DNA of 64,000 nucleotides from Leifsonia shinshuensis (GCF_013410375.1 NZ_JACCFL010000001.1:2976001-3040000); one strand, 5' to 3'. Counted from the stretch's first letter, positions 51,570-60,817 are shown. Numbers and translations are program-made. Notes: a model not told the origin generated them from the sequence alone.

Positions 51570-53153
51570 CCGGAATCGACGCGGCCCGCCGGCGCGGACC
51601 GGCTCGCGGGCACCGCACGGAAGGCCGGCGAGTCCTGGCGCGCCGCCGGGGCCGGCGCCGCGAGCGTGCTGGCCGGCGTCGGCGCGGCCGAGCTGCTGAG
51701 CGCGTTCGCCGTGCAGGACGGCAGTCCCATCCTGGTCGTCGGAGCGCTGGTCATCGACCTCACTCCGGCGTGGCTCAAGAACGCGGTGATCGGCGTGTTC
51801 GGGACCGGCGACAAGGCGTTCCTGATCTCGTCCCTGGCGGTGGTGCTGCTCGTGGGCGGCGCGCTCGCCGGCTGGCTGGAGCTGCGGCGGCCTCCGGTCG
51901 GCCGCATCCTGATCGGCGTGGGCGGGGCGCTGGGCGTGCTCGCGGCGATCACCCGGGCCGGGTCGTCGATCGTGAACGTCGTGCCCTCCGCCCTCGCTGC
52001 GCTGGTCGCCATCCTGTTCCTCGGCTGGCTGGCCGGCCTGCTGCGCGGGACCCGGCCGACCCGGATCGCCCCGCAGGGCGAGGTCTCCCGGCGGCACTTC
52101 GTGACGGCGACCGCCGCCTCCGCCGCGGGCGGGATCCTCGCCACGCTGATCGGCCAGGCAATCGCCACCGGGTATCGCGCCGCGTCGGCGGCCCGGGCGG
52201 CCTTCCACCTGCCGAAGCCGGCGGTCGCGGCGCCGCCCGTCCCGGCCGGGGCCTCCTTCGACATCGGGGGGCTCGCACCGATCATCACGCCGAACGCCGA
52301 CTTCTACCGGATCGACACCGCCCTGCAGATCCCCGGCATCGACCCGTCCGCCTGGCGGCTGCGGATCACCGGGATGGTCGAGAAGGAGGTCGAGTTGACC
52401 TTCACCGAGCTCCTCGCGCTCCCGCTGGAGGAGTCGGTCACGACCCTCACCTGCGTCTCCAACGAGGTCGGCGGCGACCTGATCAGCACCGCGAAATGGC
52501 TCGGCTACCCGATCCGGCACCTGCTGGCCCGCGCGAAGCCCACGTCCGACGCCGACATGGTGCTCTCCCGCAGCCAGGACGGCTGGACGGCGGGGACGCC
52601 GCTGGAGGCCCTCACCGACGGCCGCAACGCCATCCTGGCGGTGGGGATGAACGGCCAGCCGCTGCCGCTGGAGCACGGCTACCCGGTGCGGATGGTCGTG
52701 CCCGGGCTGTACGGCTACGTCTCGGCCACCAAGTGGGTGGTCGAGCTGAACGTGACGCGCTTCGACAAGGCGACCTCGTACTGGACCGACCGCGGCTGGT
52801 CGGAGCGCGGCCCGGTCAAGCTGGAGTCCCGCATCGACGTGCCGGGCGACGGCAAGCAGGTGAAGGCCGGGACGGTCGCCGTCGCGGGCGTCGCCTGGTC
52901 GCAGCACGTGGGCGTGAGCGCGGTGCACGTGCAGATCGACGGCGTGGACTGGCAGGAGGCCACCCTGGCCGACGCGATCTCGGCCGACACCTGGCGGCAG
53001 TGGAAGTACGCGTGGGATGCGACGCCCGGCTCGCACACGATCAAGGTCAGGGCCACCGACGCGCACGGCACCATGCAGACGTCGAAGGTGCAGGACGTGG
53101 TGCCGGACGGCGCGACCGGATTGCACACGATCGGCGTCTCCGTGGTTGGCTAG
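51516..53153 (+). CDS. Membrane-anchored molybdopterin oxidoreductase (sulfite-oxidase fold) with internal Tat motif
   Basis: 545 residues. After a Gly/Ser repeat start come four hydrophobic segments (about 45-175). An SRRHF twin-arginine motif (191-195) with its own hydrophobic stretch follows, then an extracellular sulfite-oxidase/YedY-type domain with the molybdenum ligand C313 in TLTCVSNEVGGDLIS, and a C-terminal Mo-Co dimerisation domain. This five-segment layout matches actinobacterial molybdoproteins whose last helix and catalytic domain are exported by Tat after Sec inserts the rest. The substrate is unknown. Its position at the head of the moa/moe/mod genes fits a client enzyme. Confidence 0.87.
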   Translation: MGSGSGMGSGSGMGSGSAPESTRPAGADRLAGTARKAGESWRAAGAGAASVLAGVGAAELLSAFAVQDGSPILVVGALVIDLTPAWLKNAVIGVFGTGDKAFLISSLAVVLLVGGALAGWLELRRPPVGRILIGVGGALGVLAAITRAGSSIVNVVPSALAALVAILFLGWLAGLLRGTRPTRIAPQGEVSRRHFVTATAASAAGGILATLIGQAIATGYRAASAARAAFHLPKPAVAAPPVPAGASFDIGGLAPIITPNADFYRIDTALQIPGIDPSAWRLRITGMVEKEVELTFTELLALPLEESVTTLTCVSNEVGGDLISTAKWLGYPIRHLLARAKPTSDADMVLSRSQDGWTAGTPLEALTDGRNAILAVGMNGQPLPLEHGYPVRMVVPGLYGYVSATKWVVELNVTRFDKATSYWTDRGWSERGPVKLESRIDVPGDGKQVKAGTVAVAGVAWSQHVGVSAVHVQIDGVDWQEATLADAISADTWRQWKYAWDATPGSHTIKVRATDAHGTMQTSKVQDVVPDGATGLHTIGVSVVG

Positions 53154-53157
53154 CCGC

Positions 53158-54375
53158 ATGGCCGACACCTCCACCTCGACGGGCCCCGGCGGACGACCCG
53201 GCCCGCTCGTCGCCCCCGGTCCCGCGCTGGCGTCGGCGTACCGTGCCCGGTACGCCCGCACCGAGCAGCTGCCGGGCTTCGGGGAGGACGCCCAGCGCCG
53301 GCTCCGCGCCGCGCGGGTCCTCGTGGTCGGCGCGGGCGGTCTCGGCTCCGCGGTGCTTCCGCTGCTCGCGGGGGCCGGGTTCGGGACGATCGGGATCGTC
53401 GACGACGACAGCGTGGAGCTCAGCAACCTCCCGCGGCAGACCATCCACCGCGAACGCGACCTCGGCCGGCCGAAGACCGCGTCGGCGGCCGACGCGATCC
53501 GGGCCATCGACGCGGGGATCGACGTGCGGGTCTTCCCCGAGCGGCTCACGTCGGCCAACGCGCTCGGCATCCTCGACGGATTCGACCTCGTGCTGGACGG
53601 CAGCGACAACTTCCCGACCCGCTACCTCGTTGACGACGCGGCCCTGCTGACCGGGCTCCCGGTGGTGTGGGGCGCGGTCCACCGGTTCGGCGGCCAGGCC
53701 GGGCTCAGCTGGGCCCAGCACGGGCCGCACTACCGCGACCTCTTCCCGGAGCCGCCGGAGCCCGGCAGCGTGCCGAGCTGCGCGGAGGCCGGCGTGCTGC
53801 CGAGCGTGTGCGGCGTGATCGGGTCGCTGATGGTGAGCGAGGCGATCAAGGTCGTCACCGGGGAGGGCGACCTCCTGCTCGGCCGGGTGCTCGTGCACGA
53901 CGCGCTGCGCGGGAGCTTCCGCGAGCTGCCGTACGCCGCCGACCCGCACGCGGAGCCGGTGACGGAGCTGATCGACTACGAGCTGTTCTGCGGGGTCGCC
54001 CCGGCGCAGGGAGCTCAGGCGCAGGAGACTCCGGCTCGTGAGGCTCCGGCGGCCACGAGCGTCTCCCCCGCCGACCTGGCGGCCCGGCTGGCGGCGGGGC
54101 AGCCGCACATCCTGCTCGACGTGCGCGAGCCGTGGGAGGCCGACATCGCCGAGCTGCCAGGGTCGCTGCTGGTCCCGCTCGATGTCGTCGTGCGGGACGC
54201 GCCCGGCGTCGCCGAGCGGCTGGGCGAGGACCCGCTCGTGATCGTCTGCCACCACGGCATGCGGGCCGAGACCGCGCGGAAGCTGCTGGCCGCGGCCGGC
54301 GCCCCCGGCGTGGTGCTGGAGGGCGGCATCGACGCCTGGTCGCGCCAGGTCGACCCGTCGCTCCCGCGCTACTGA
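53158..54375 (+). CDS. moeZ: ThiF/MoeB-rhodanese fusion (MoeZ type)
   Basis: A 405-residue E1-like adenylyltransferase plus rhodanese. VLVVGAGGLGSAVLPLLAGAG and VDDDSVELSNLPRQTIHRERDLGRPK form the ATP site; the C-terminal rhodanese (about 290-400) has VIVCHHGMRAETA with the catalytic Cys. MoeZ adenylates MoaD and transfers sulfur to give the MoaD thiocarboxylate; it may also serve cysteine or thiamine sulfur carriers. The adenylating cysteine pair of zinc-type MoeB is replaced by single Cys in PSCAEAGVLPSVCG. Starts 4 nt after the molybdoenzyme stop, so cotranscribed. Confidence 0.9.
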   Translation: MADTSTSTGPGGRPGPLVAPGPALASAYRARYARTEQLPGFGEDAQRRLRAARVLVVGAGGLGSAVLPLLAGAGFGTIGIVDDDSVELSNLPRQTIHRERDLGRPKTASAADAIRAIDAGIDVRVFPERLTSANALGILDGFDLVLDGSDNFPTRYLVDDAALLTGLPVVWGAVHRFGGQAGLSWAQHGPHYRDLFPEPPEPGSVPSCAEAGVLPSVCGVIGSLMVSEAIKVVTGEGDLLLGRVLVHDALRGSFRELPYAADPHAEPVTELIDYELFCGVAPAQGAQAQETPAREAPAATSVSPADLAARLAAGQPHILLDVREPWEADIAELPGSLLVPLDVVVRDAPGVAERLGEDPLVIVCHHGMRAETARKLLAAAGAPGVVLEGGIDAWSRQVDPSLPRY

Positions 54376-54399
54376 CCCGCTGCTCCCCTCCTCCGACCG

Positions 54400-54458
54400 C
54401 ACAGGGGTCGCAACACGCCGTGTCGCCGCGCGGAGAGCGGCGTGTTGCGACCCCTGTG
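54400..54458. repeat. 59-bp palindrome (family A)
   Basis: A perfect 21-bp stem, 54400-54420 with 54438-54458, and an inner CCGCGCGG palindrome. Each arm contains ACAGGGGTCGCAACACGCCG, identical to the repeat at 39.9 kb. Here it separates two genes in the same direction (moeZ, moeA), so it is not only a feature of convergent ends. Confidence 0.9.
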
Positions 54459-54504
54459 GCGGCCGGGCCTCGCACGCCACCAGGGCGCGCGGGATACTGA
54501 AGCC

Positions 54505-55719
54505 ATGACCCCACCGCGCAGCGTCGAGGAGCACGCCGAGCACGTCAACCGCCTGCTGGCGCCGCTGAGCGCCGAGCCGGACGTCGAGACCGTCCTCCTC
54601 GCGGACGCCGCCGGCCGCGTCGCCGCGACCGACATCCGGTCGGAGGTCGACCTCCCGCTGTTCCGCAACTCGCAGATGGACGGCTACGCGGTGCGGGCGG
54701 CCGACGTCGCCCGCGTCCCGGTGGCGCTGGAGGTGACCGGCGACGTCCCGGCCGGCCACGAGGTGCCGCTGACCCTCACTCCGGGCACCGCCATCCGGAT
54801 CATGACGGGCGCGCCCGTGCCGACCGGCGCGGACGCGATCGTGCCGGTCGAGGACACCGAGCTGGTGCTCGGCAGGGACGACGACCTGGCCGGCGCGGTG
54901 GTCGAGATCAGGCGCGCCCGGCGCCGCGGCGAGTTCGTGCGCGAGCGCGGCAGCGACCTGGAGCGCGGCGACGTGCTCGTGAGAGCCGGCACCCGGCTGG
55001 CCGCCCGGCACCTGGCCGCGCTGGCGGCCGCCGGCGTCAGCTCCGTGGCCGTGCGGGCACGCCTGCGCGTCGCGGTCCTGACCACCGGCTCGGAGCTGGC
55101 CGCCCCGGGGCGGGGCGTCCGCTTCGGCCAGGTGTTCGACGCGAACGGCATCGCCCTCGCCGCCCTGGTGGAGGAGTCCGGCGCGATGGTGTCGCTGCGG
55201 GCGAGCAGCAGCGACGATCCGGCGGCGTTCGCGAAGGTGCTCGACGCCGCGCTCGCCGCCAGCGACCTGGTCATCACCTCCGGGGGCATCTCGAAGGGCG
55301 CGTACGAGGTCGTGCGGGAGGTGCTGCTGCCCCGCGGCGCGGAGGTCACGACGGTGGCGATGCAACCGGGCGGCCCGCAGGCGACCGGCGTGATCGACGG
55401 CGTGCCCGTGCTGTGCTTCCCCGGCAACCCGGTGAGCACCCAGGTCTCGTTCGCGGTGTTCCTGCGGGCGCCGCTGCGCGCGGCGGCCGGTCTCCCTCCG
55501 CTGCCGGTGCGGCGGGTGCGGCTGGCCGAAGCGGTGCGGAGCGTGCCGGGCAAACGGCAGTTCCTGCGCGGCCGGGTCGCCGAGGACGGGGTGGCGCCGG
55601 TGTCGGGTCCGAGCTCGCATCTCGTCGCGGCGATGGCCAACGCGGACGTGCTCATCGACCTGCCGGAGGAGGCGGAGGCGATCGAGGCGGGCTCGGACGT
55701 GACAGTCTGGACCCTATGA
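54505..55719 (+). CDS. moeA: Molybdopterin molybdenumtransferase MoeA
   Basis: A 404-residue MoeA. FRNSQMDGYAVRA, GTAIRIMTGAPVPTGADAIVPVED, LTTGSEL, DANGIAL and ITSGGISKGAYEVVREVLLPRGAEV are standard, and CFPGNPVS marks domain 3. It inserts molybdate into adenylated molybdopterin in the cytosol. The moaC-mogA ATG overlaps its stop (ATGA). A hairpin of repeat family A lies 47 nt upstream, so expression may be partly separate from moeZ. Confidence 0.95.
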   Translation: MTPPRSVEEHAEHVNRLLAPLSAEPDVETVLLADAAGRVAATDIRSEVDLPLFRNSQMDGYAVRAADVARVPVALEVTGDVPAGHEVPLTLTPGTAIRIMTGAPVPTGADAIVPVEDTELVLGRDDDLAGAVVEIRRARRRGEFVRERGSDLERGDVLVRAGTRLAARHLAALAAAGVSSVAVRARLRVAVLTTGSELAAPGRGVRFGQVFDANGIALAALVEESGAMVSLRASSSDDPAAFAKVLDAALAASDLVITSGGISKGAYEVVREVLLPRGAEVTTVAMQPGGPQATGVIDGVPVLCFPGNPVSTQVSFAVFLRAPLRAAAGLPPLPVRRVRLAEAVRSVPGKRQFLRGRVAEDGVAPVSGPSSHLVAAMANADVLIDLPEEAEAIEAGSDVTVWTL

Positions 55720-56771
55720 GCGAGCTCACCCACCTGGACGCCGACGGCCGCGCCCGCATGGTCGATGTCGGCGCGAAACCGGAGACCGACCGCGAGGCCG
55801 TGGCGCGCGGGCGGCTCGTGACCACGCCGGAGGTGGTGCGGCTCGTCGCCGCGGACGACCTGCCCAAGGCCGATGTGCTCGCAACGGCGCGCATCGCCGG
55901 GATCGCGGGAGGCAAGCGGACGAGCGACCTCATCCCGCTCTGCCACCCGCTGCCGCTGAACTCGCTGCGCGTGGACTTCGCGCTGGACGAGGCCGCCGGC
56001 GCGATCGCCATCGAGGCGGTCGCGCGCACGCACGGCCGCACCGGCGTGGAGATGGAGGCGCTGACCGCGGTCGCCGTGGCGGGGCTGACCCTGCACGACA
56101 TGGTGAAGGCCGTGGACCCGGCGGCGACGCTGACGGATGTGCAGCTCGTGGCGAAGAGCGGCGGGAAGCGCGGAGAGTGGCGGAGACCGGGTGAGGAAGG
56201 CGCGGAAGGCGCGGACAGCGCCGGCGCCGCCCCGACCGCCGCGGCCACCGACAGGCCCACCACAGGCAGCGCCAGCTCCGCTGTCGTGATCGTCGCCTCC
56301 ACCCGCGCCGCCGCGGGCGAGGCGGCCGACACCACGGGCCCGGCGATCGCCTCCTGGCTCGACGGCCACGGCCTCCATCCGGAGGTGCGGGTCGTCGCGG
56401 ACGCGGACATCGCCCCGGCCCTGACGGCGGCCGTCGCCGAGGGCCCGGCCGTCATCCTCACCACGGGAGGAACCGGCGTCGCCCCGGACGACCGCACCCC
56501 GGAGGCCACCGCCGCCGTGCTGGACCGGGAGCTCCCCGGCCTCGCCGACGCGCTGCGGGCGCGCGGCGCCGCCTCCACACCCCTCGCCGCGCTGAGCCGC
56601 GGCCGTGCCGGCGTCGCCGGCCGCACGCTCGTCGTGAACCTCCCCGGCTCTCGCGGCGGCGTCGCCGACGGGCTCGCCGTCCTGGACGACGTGCTGGAGC
56701 ATCTCCTCGACCAGCTGAACGGCGACCGGGACCGCGGCCACGACCGTGGCCACCAGGGAGGGAACCGATGA
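55716..56771 (+). CDS. moaCB: MoaC-MogA/MoaB fusion for molybdopterin synthesis
   Basis: A 351-residue two-domain protein. MoaC spans about 1-155 (LTHLDADGRARMVDVGAKPETDREAVARG, LIPLCHPLPL, GVEMEALTAVAVAGLTLHDMVKAVD with the catalytic K-D pair); it completes cyclic pyranopterin synthesis together with MoaA. A linker rich in Ala/Gly/Thr (about 155-185) joins a MogA/MoaB domain (about 190-335; TTGGTGVAPDDRTPEAT, LVVNLPGSRGGVADGL), which adenylates molybdopterin. The two act at different steps, so the fusion coordinates amount rather than channelling. ATGA overlaps at both ends. Confidence 0.93.
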   Translation: MSELTHLDADGRARMVDVGAKPETDREAVARGRLVTTPEVVRLVAADDLPKADVLATARIAGIAGGKRTSDLIPLCHPLPLNSLRVDFALDEAAGAIAIEAVARTHGRTGVEMEALTAVAVAGLTLHDMVKAVDPAATLTDVQLVAKSGGKRGEWRRPGEEGAEGADSAGAAPTAAATDRPTTGSASSAVVIVASTRAAAGEAADTTGPAIASWLDGHGLHPEVRVVADADIAPALTAAVAEGPAVILTTGGTGVAPDDRTPEATAAVLDRELPGLADALRARGAASTPLAALSRGRAGVAGRTLVVNLPGSRGGVADGLAVLDDVLEHLLDQLNGDRDRGHDRGHQGGNR

Positions 56772-57181
56772 CCGACGTCTTCGCGGACGTGTCCGACCGG
56801 CCGCTCGATCCGTCGACGCTGGACGAGTTCGTCTGGCGCCGCGAGGCCGGCGCGGTGGTGTCGTTCCAGGGCATCGTGCGCGACCACGACGGCGGCCGCT
56901 CCGTCGTCTCGCTCGACTACCGCGCCCATCCCGAGGCCGCCGACTTCCTCCGCCGCTGCTGCGAGGAGGTCGCCGAGCGCACCGGGCTGCGCGTCGCCGC
57001 CGTGCACCGGGTCGGCTCGCTGACCATCGGCGACCTCGCGCTCATCGCCGCGGTCGCCGCCCCGCACCGGGCGGAGGCGTTCGCCGCGTGCGCCGAGCTG
57101 GTGGAGCGGATCAAGGCCGAGGTGCCGATCTGGAAGCGCCAGCACTTCGGCGACGGCGCCTCGGAGTGGGTCGGACTCTGA
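56768..57181 (+). CDS. moaE: Molybdopterin synthase catalytic subunit MoaE
   Basis: A 137-residue MoaE. GAVVSFQGIVRDHDGGRSVVSLDYRAHPEAA, AAVHRVGSLTIGDLALIAAVAAPHRAEAF and the C-terminal VPIWKRQHFGDGASEWVGL with the catalytic Lys are conserved. With thiocarboxylated MoaD it puts the dithiolene sulfurs on precursor Z. Its start overlaps the stop of moaCB. moaD, its partner, lies about 4 kb away on the other strand. Confidence 0.95.
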   Translation: MTDVFADVSDRPLDPSTLDEFVWRREAGAVVSFQGIVRDHDGGRSVVSLDYRAHPEAADFLRRCCEEVAERTGLRVAAVHRVGSLTIGDLALIAAVAAPHRAEAFAACAELVERIKAEVPIWKRQHFGDGASEWVGL

Positions 57182-57225
57182 CCTGCTCGCCGCCCGCGGA
57201 CTCGATTTCGACGCGCCTGCCGGTC

Positions 57226-57231
57226 TAGAGT
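57226..57231 (+). promoter_or_regulatory. Leaderless -10 element, HTH-Mop gene and modABC
   Basis: TAGAGT, 7 nt, GTG 57239. It gives the mod operon its own promoter 45 nt after moaE. Confidence 0.55.
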
Positions 57232-57238
57232 GCTGTTC

Positions 57239-57640
57239 GTGCCGCAGATACGGGTAAGGGATGCCGCGAGCTTCCTGGGGGTGAGCGACGACACCGTGCG
57301 TCGCTGGATCGACGCAGGGGTGCTCTCCAGCGCCAAGGACGACGCCGGACGCACGGTCGTGGACGGCCTGGAGCTCGCGCAGCTCGCCAAGCAGAACGCC
57401 GTGCTCCCCGTCGACCCGTCCGGCGTCGGCCGGTCGGCGCGCAACCGCTTCGTCGGCATCGTGACCGACATCGTGATGGACAGGGTCATGGCGCAGGTCG
57501 AGCTCCAGTGCGGGCCGCACCGCGTCGTGTCGCTGATCAGCAGCGAGGCCGTGCGGGAGCTCGGCCTCGAGCTGGGCTCGGTCGCCGTCGCGGTCGTCAA
57601 AGCCACCAACGTCATCGTCGAGACGGGATCGGTCGAATGA
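57239..57640 (+). CDS. HTH plus Mop/TOBE molybdate-binding protein
   Basis: A 133-residue protein: an excisionase/MerR-like helix-turn-helix (about 1-55, [22 protein letters not shown]) and a Mop/TOBE domain (about 68-130, [36 protein letters not shown]). Such proteins bind molybdate and probably repress or tune the mod genes that follow; control is an inference. The GTG at 57239 is chosen from the -10 spacing; GTG 57230 is 3 codons upstream. Stop overlaps modA start (ATGA). Confidence 0.87.
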   Translation: MPQIRVRDAASFLGVSDDTVRRWIDAGVLSSAKDDAGRTVVDGLELAQLAKQNAVLPVDPSGVGRSARNRFVGIVTDIVMDRVMAQVELQCGPHRVVSLISSEAVRELGLELGSVAVAVVKATNVIVETGSVE

Positions 57641-58449
57641 GGGGCGGCATGCGCGGACGGCTCGGGCTCGGGATCGCCGGGGCGGCGCTCGCGGCCGTGC
57701 TGTTCGCCGCGACGGGATGCTCGGCGGACGCCGGCTCCGCGCCGCCGACCCAGACGCCCACGAAGCACGCCGTCACCGGGACCATCACCGTCTTCGCGGC
57801 GGCTTCCCTCAGCAAGACCTTCACCGAGCTCGGCACGGAGTTCGAGAAGGCGAACCCCGGCAGCACCGTGCGCTTCAGCTTCGGCGGCTCGTCCGACCTC
57901 GTCACCCAGCTGAGCGCGGGCGCTCCGGCCGACGTGTTCGCCTCGGCGGACCGGAAGAACATGGACAAGGCCGTCTCCGCGAGCGTGACCTCCGGCGAGC
58001 CGGCCGACTTCGCGACCAACGTGCTGGCGATCGCCGTGCCTCCCGGCAACCCGGCCCACGTCACCGGATGGGCCGACCTCGCCCGGCCGGGCCTCAAGGT
58101 GGTGGTCTGCGCCCCGCAGGTGCCCTGCGGCGCCGCGACCGCCACGGTCGAGGCGAAGACGGGCGTCGCCCTGAAGCCGGTGAGCCAGGAGTCGTCGGTC
58201 ACCGACGTGCTCGGCAAGGTCTCCTCCGGGGAGGCGGACGCCGGCATCGTCTACGTGACCGACGTGAAGGGCGCGGGCAAGAGCGTCGACTCGGTGGCGT
58301 TCCCCGAGGCGAAGGGCGTCGTCAACACCTATCCGATCGCCGCGGTCCGGCAGGGGGCGAACTTCACCGGGGGCGCGGCCTTCATCGCGTTCGTGACGGG
58401 CCCGGAGGGCAGGAAGGTGCTCGCGGCAGCCGGCTTCGGGACACCGTGA
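57637..58449 (+). CDS. modA: Molybdate-binding lipoprotein ModA
   Basis: A 270-residue solute-binding protein. Signal peptide with hydrophobic core [15 protein letters not shown] ends in a lipobox-like ATGC (Cys about 28), so it is a membrane-anchored lipoprotein. [43 protein letters not shown] and [12 protein letters not shown] are ModA features that contact the oxyanion. Start overlaps the HTH-Mop stop; stop overlaps the modB GTG. Confidence 0.94.
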   Translation: MRGGMRGRLGLGIAGAALAAVLFAATGCSADAGSAPPTQTPTKHAVTGTITVFAAASLSKTFTELGTEFEKANPGSTVRFSFGGSSDLVTQLSAGAPADVFASADRKNMDKAVSASVTSGEPADFATNVLAIAVPPGNPAHVTGWADLARPGLKVVVCAPQVPCGAATATVEAKTGVALKPVSQESSVTDVLGKVSSGEADAGIVYVTDVKGAGKSVDSVAFPEAKGVVNTYPIAAVRQGANFTGGAAFIAFVTGPEGRKVLAAAGFGTP

Positions 58450-59300
58450 CGCCGCGCCGCATACTCGGGGAGCAGTCCGGCACGCCCGCGGGCACCGGCA
58501 TCCCCGGCTGGATCCTCGTCGTCGCGGCGCTCGGCGCGCTGTTCGTGCTGCTCCCGATCGTCGCGATGGTCACCCGCGTGGACTGGGCGCGGTTCGGCAC
58601 GCTCATCACCTCGCCGTCGTCGCTGGACGCGCTGTTGCTGAGCCTGCGCACCTCCGTCGCCGCCACGATCGCCTGTCTCGTGCTCGGCGTCCCGATGGCC
58701 GTCGTGCTGGCGCGGGTGCCGTTCCGCGGGCGCGGGCTGGTGCGGGCGATCGTCCTGCTGCCGCTGGTGCTGCCTCCGGTCGTCGGCGGCCTCGCGCTCC
58801 TCGCCCTCTACGGCAGGCGCGGGCTGCTCGACGGCGCGATCCCGATCGCGTTCTCCACACCGGCCGTGGTGATCGCGCAGACCTTCGTGGCGCTGCCGTT
58901 CCTGGTGCTCAGCCTGGAGGGCGCGCTGCGCACCACCGGCGAACGCTACGAGGCCGTCGCCGCCACCCTCGGCGCCCGGCCGTCGGCCGTGCTGTTCCGG
59001 GTGACGCTGCCGCTGGTGGCGCCCGCGATCGTCTCCGGCTCGATCCTGTCGTTCGCGCGCGCCCTGGGCGAGTTCGGCGCGACGCTGACCTTCGCCGGCA
59101 GCCTGCAGGGCACCACCAGGACGCTGCCGCTGGAGATCTACCTGCAGCGCGAGACCGACCCGGACGCGGCCGTCGCGCTGTCGCTGGTGCTCATCGCGGT
59201 CGCGATCGCCGTGGTCGCCGTCGCGCATGGGGCCGGCGAGCCGCTGCGCAGGAGGCCGCGGCCGGCGGGCGCCGCCCGGACGCCCGAGGTCGCGCGATGA
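58446..59300 (+). CDS. modB: Molybdate ABC transporter permease ModB
   Basis: A 284-residue permease with about six membrane segments. [28 protein letters not shown] opens the BPD permease domain, and the EAA loop [27 protein letters not shown], which contacts ModC, is present. [16 protein letters not shown] is typical of ModB. A C-terminal basic tail of about 20 residues is extra. GTG start overlaps modA stop; ATGA overlap with modC. Confidence 0.94.
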   Translation: MTPRRILGEQSGTPAGTGIPGWILVVAALGALFVLLPIVAMVTRVDWARFGTLITSPSSLDALLLSLRTSVAATIACLVLGVPMAVVLARVPFRGRGLVRAIVLLPLVLPPVVGGLALLALYGRRGLLDGAIPIAFSTPAVVIAQTFVALPFLVLSLEGALRTTGERYEAVAATLGARPSAVLFRVTLPLVAPAIVSGSILSFARALGEFGATLTFAGSLQGTTRTLPLEIYLQRETDPDAAVALSLVLIAVAIAVVAVAHGAGEPLRRRPRPAGAARTPEVAR

Positions 59301-60334
59301 GCCTCGCCCTCTCCGCCACGGTCGCCGAGCGCGACGTCGCGGTGGAGCTGCGGCTCGGCACCGGCGAGACGCTGGCCCTGCTCGGCCCGAACGGTGCGGG
59401 CAAGTCGACGGTGCTGGGAGTCCTCGCCGGCCTGGTCCGTCCCGACGCGGGGCGCGCGACGCTCTCCGACGAGACGCTGTTCGACCTCCCTGCGTCCTGG
59501 CTCCCTCCGCACCGCCGCGGGATTGCGCTGCTCGCCCAGGACGCGCTGCTGTTCCCGCACCTCACGGTCCGCCGCAACGTCGAGTTCGCACCCCGGTCGG
59601 CCGGAGCGTCGCGGGCGGAGGCGCGCGCCAAGGCCGACGAGTGGCTGGAGCGCACCGGCGTCGGCGCCCTGGCCGACCGCCGCCCGGACGAGCTCTCCGG
59701 CGGCCAGGCCCAGCGCGTCGCGATCGCGCGGGCGCTCGCGGCCGAGCCCGAGCTGATCCTGCTGGACGAGCCGCTGGCCTCCCTCGACGTGAGCGTCGCG
59801 GGCGAGCTCCGCGGGACGCTGGCGGAGGTGCTCGCCGGCCGCACCGCGGTCGTCGTGACCCACGACGCCCTCGACGCCTACCTGCTGGCCGACCGGGTCG
59901 CGGTGCTCGGCGGCGGCCGCGTGGTCGAGGAGGGCCCGGCGCGCGATGTGCTCACGCAGCCGCGGCACCCGTTCACCGCCGAGCTCACCGGGCTCAGCCT
60001 GCTGACCGGGCGGCGCACCGCGACCGGGCTGGTCACGGACGACGGTCTCGCCCTGGACGGCACACCGACCGCGCCCCTCGTCGAGGGCCGGCCCGTGACC
60101 GCGGTGGTGCGGCCCTCCACGGTCTCGGTCCGGGTCGGCGTGCCGCTGCCGGGCGAGGCCGGGATCGCCGCGACGGTCACCGCGCTGGAGCCGCGCGACG
60201 ACCTCGTCCGGGTGCGGACCGACCGGCTCACGGCGCTGGTCCCGGCGGCCGTGGTCGCCGAGCTCCGCGTCGCCCCCGGCGCCCGCGTCACCCTGACGGT
60301 GCCACCCGCCGAAGTACGCATCACCCCCGCCTGA
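59297..60334 (+). CDS. modC: Molybdate ABC transporter ATP-binding protein ModC
   Basis: A 345-residue ATPase. Walker [13 protein letters not shown]-loop [18 protein letters not shown], signature [16 protein letters not shown], Walker [13 protein letters not shown] and switch H in [12 protein letters not shown]-terminal TOBE-like domain (about 265-340) probably binds molybdate for trans-inhibition. Last gene of the mod operon; a cluster of repeats follows. Confidence 0.94.
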   Translation: MSLALSATVAERDVAVELRLGTGETLALLGPNGAGKSTVLGVLAGLVRPDAGRATLSDETLFDLPASWLPPHRRGIALLAQDALLFPHLTVRRNVEFAPRSAGASRAEARAKADEWLERTGVGALADRRPDELSGGQAQRVAIARALAAEPELILLDEPLASLDVSVAGELRGTLAEVLAGRTAVVVTHDALDAYLLADRVAVLGGGRVVEEGPARDVLTQPRHPFTAELTGLSLLTGRRTATGLVTDDGLALDGTPTAPLVEGRPVTAVVRPSTVSVRVGVPLPGEAGIAATVTALEPRDDLVRVRTDRLTALVPAAVVAELRVAPGARVTLTVPPAEVRITPA

Positions 60335-60338
60335 CGGG

Positions 60339-60475
60339 CGATTCGGCACGAATGTCGCGAATGCCGCCGCGATTCCGCTCATTCGTGCCGAATGTGAGCC
60401 CCGTGATACGCAAACGATTCGGCACGAATGTCGCGAATGCGGCCGCGATTCGGCACATTCGGCACGAATGTCGCG
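60339..60475. repeat. Cluster of direct and inverted repeats between convergent genes
   Basis: ATTCGGCACGAATGTCGCG occurs three times (60341-60359, 60417-60435, 60457-60475) and its first part once inverted (60380-60394, CATTCGTGCCGAATG). Copies 1 and 2 extend to 39 bp with 37 matches (60339-60377, 60415-60453). It fills almost the whole gap between modC and a convergent gene. Confidence 0.9.
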
Positions 60476-60478
60476 GGG

Positions 60479-60817
60479 CTAGTTGGAGCCGAGCTTCATC
60501 CCCGCGGTGGAGTATCCGCCGTCGGGGTTCTTCGACGGCAGCGGCTCGTCGAACGCCGGGTTCGCCTTGCCCGGGAGGCTCTGCGGCGCGACACGCGCGC
60601 GCGCCGCTCCGACGATCGCGACGACGCACGCCGCGAGCAGCACGATCCCCGCGCCGACCAGGGCGAGTCCGAACATCGCGCCCTGCGTCAGCAGCACGAT
60701 CCCGAATGGCAGGGCGAGCCAGGTCCCGATCGCGGTGAGCACGGCCGCGACCACCAGCGCGGCGAACCTCCCCTGCCGACGCCGGACCGATTCCAGTTCC
60801 TGCATGTGCACGCTCAT
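60479..60817 (-). CDS. Small two-helix membrane protein, unknown family
   Basis: A 112-residue protein with a short N-terminal amphipathic stretch (MQELESVRRRQGRFAA), two hydrophobic segments (ALVVAAVLTAIGTWLALPFGIVLL and FGLALVGAGIVLLAACVVAIVGAA) and a polar C-terminal tail rich in Pro and Asn (SLPGKANPAFDEPLPSKN). I do not recognise it. It is downstream of moaD on the same strand, 62 nt away, but a link to molybdenum metabolism is not shown. AAAGGGGG precedes the ATG. Confidence 0.75.
   Translation of the reverse strand: MSVHMQELESVRRRQGRFAALVVAAVLTAIGTWLALPFGIVLLTQGAMFGLALVGAGIVLLAACVVAIVGAARARVAPQSLPGKANPAFDEPLPSKNPDGGYSTAGMKLGSN

Noticed and set aside
48980..53650. A plus-strand open frame of 1556 codons and a minus-strand one of 1139 codons in the same region
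   Set aside because: Both are shadows of the helicase, the molybdoenzyme and moeZ; third-position GC keeps wrong frames open.
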